From TMED27 sp964351195 (lineage in GTDB: Bacteria; Pseudomonadota; Alphaproteobacteria; Micavibrionales; Micavibrionaceae), in assembly GCA_964351195.1 (NCBI GenBank), contig CAYGNI010000091.1:1-7352 (forward strand): a DNA stretch of 7,352 bases. The letters are read 5' to 3'. A program made the translations under genes and the position numbers. This document shows positions 7,109 to 7,352 of the stretch, piece by piece; the first letter of the stretch is position 1, and each line of letters starts with the position of its first letter. A model generated the notes under the pieces. It ran no database searches, was not told the DNA's origin, and worked only from the letters and a program-made list of their open reading frames with translations.

Positions 7109-7124
7109 ACAATATAAGAGACTT

Positions 7125-7153
7125 GTATAAGGTTTTGAGCCATAAAAGGTCAA
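7125..7153 (-). promoter_or_regulatory. Sigma70-type promoter for tRNA-His (and possibly glnA)
   Basis: On the minus strand TTGACC (7153-7148) and TTATAC (7130-7125) are separated by exactly 17 bases. Each box matches the bacterial consensus at four or five of six positions. The -10 ends 16 bases before the 5' G of the tRNA, which fits a short 5' leader removed by RNase P. No other promoter of comparable quality lies between here and the glnA start, so read-through into glnA is plausible. Confidence 0.7.
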
Positions 7154-7243
7154 GTGATTTCAATAGGAGATTGTTCGATGCGATTTGGGCCGGGTTAGGT
7201 GGCATCGGATCTGGTGGATATGATTCCCGATGTTTTATAGGAT

Positions 7244-7277
7244 TTGACTTGAAATTCCTTACAAAGGTGATTAGTGA
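7244..7277 (+). promoter_or_regulatory. Weak candidate promoter region for tRNA-Leu
   Basis: Two overlapping -35-like hexamers, TTGACT (7244-7249) and TTGAAA (7249-7254), lie about 45-55 bases before the tRNA-Leu 5' end. The possible -10 sequences at 16-17 bases spacing (GTGATT at 7267, TTAGTG at 7271, TAGTGA at 7272) are poor matches; TGATAC (7275-7280) is a better hexamer but lies 20 or more bases from either -35. A promoter is expected here because tRNA-Leu has no upstream gene on its strand in this gap, but the exact boxes are uncertain. Confidence 0.25.
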
Positions 7278-7298
7278 TACCACGCATACACGCAGTTT

Positions 7299-7352
7299 GC
7301 GGCTGTGGTGAAATTGGTAGACACGCTAGATTTAGGTTCTAGTGCTTTCGGG
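7299..7352 (+). tRNA. tRNA-Leu (anticodon UAG), 5' part, cut by window edge
   Basis: The 5' acceptor strand is GCGGCTG (7299-7305), then T8-G9, a D arm with the loop AAATTGGTAGA, and an anticodon stem CTAGA/TCTAG (7326-7330 and 7338-7342) around the loop TTTAGGT. The anticodon TAG is at 7333-7335, reading CUN leucine codons. The sequence after 7342 (TGCTTTCGGG) begins the long variable arm expected of a class II leucine tRNA. It closely resembles E. coli tRNA-Leu(UAG) through the anticodon arm. The T arm and acceptor 3' end lie outside the window. Confidence 0.93.

Larger units (their letters stand above)
7109..7298. other. Gap between divergent tRNA genes, with competing inverted repeats
   Basis: This 190-base stretch holds no convincing protein gene. 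It contains the tRNA-His promoter at its left end. On the plus strand it has two hairpins that share one arm: CGATGC (7176-7181) with GCATCG (7202-7207), and CATCGG (7203-7208) with CCGATG (7227-7232). The second is followed by TTTT (7233-7236) and can gain two G-U pairs at its base (7201-7202 with 7233-7234), giving a terminator-like shape with an 18-base loop. No convincing plus-strand promoter is seen upstream of these hairpins, so whether the region is transcribed is open. Confidence 0.5.

Noticed and set aside
7178..7198. Six-codon open frame (MRFGPG) preceded by AGGAG between the tRNA genes
   Set aside because: It looks like a leader peptide inside the hairpin region, but the spacing to the ATG is loose, no promoter is seen, it encodes no run of a regulated amino acid, and so short a frame is expected by chance.
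1..7352. CRISPR arrays, insertion sequences, phage genes, toxin-antitoxin or defence genes
   Set aside because: No regularly spaced repeats, transposase or integrase motifs, or defence-type domains were seen; nearly all the sequence is accounted for by housekeeping and envelope genes.

Overview
The window looks like ordinary chromosomal housekeeping DNA from a Gram-negative bacterium, most likely an alphaproteobacterium. The main evidence is the topoisomerase IV subunit B (parE), whose N-terminus (IEVLEGLEPVRKRPGMYIGG followed by TDERALHHL) reads like alphaproteobacterial ParE. The other proteins suit an organism with an inner membrane and a periplasm. Base composition is moderate by eye. The tRNA-His carries the standard G-1:C73 pair. 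From memory, a large clade (Rhizobiales, Rhodobacterales, Caulobacterales and relatives) has lost that pair, so if this is an alphaproteobacterium it probably lies outside that clade.

Layout from left to right: (1) 2-373 (+), the C-terminal end of an SLC13/DASS-type membrane transporter cut by the window edge. It is followed after 6 bases by 380-1105 (+), a single-pass membrane protein with a coiled coil and an extracytoplasmic C-terminal domain, of unknown function. (2) 4289-1102 (-), parE followed after 5 bases by an AsmA/YdbH-like membrane-anchored protein, probably one transcript. This unit runs head-on into the gene at 380-1105 with a 4-base overlap of the stop codons. (3) 4382-5557 (+), a secreted protein that appears to hold two copies of one domain. 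It is divergent from parE across a 92-base AT-rich gap and is a candidate leaderless gene. (4) 6987-5563 (-), type I glutamine synthetase glnA, ending 5 bases from the end of the secreted-protein gene, with a small inverted repeat over the two stops. (5) tRNA-His (-) 44 bases upstream of glnA with a clear sigma70-like promoter, then a 190-base gap, then the 5' part of tRNA-Leu(UAG) (+), cut by the right edge.

The genes do not form one pathway: they cover transport, chromosome decatenation, envelope proteins, nitrogen assimilation and translation. No mobile element, CRISPR array, phage gene or defence system is visible, and I do not see a new multi-gene system. The points most worth a second look are the competing hairpins between the two tRNA genes, the leaderless start at 4382, the internal duplication in the secreted protein, and glnA lying behind tRNA-His instead of behind glnB.
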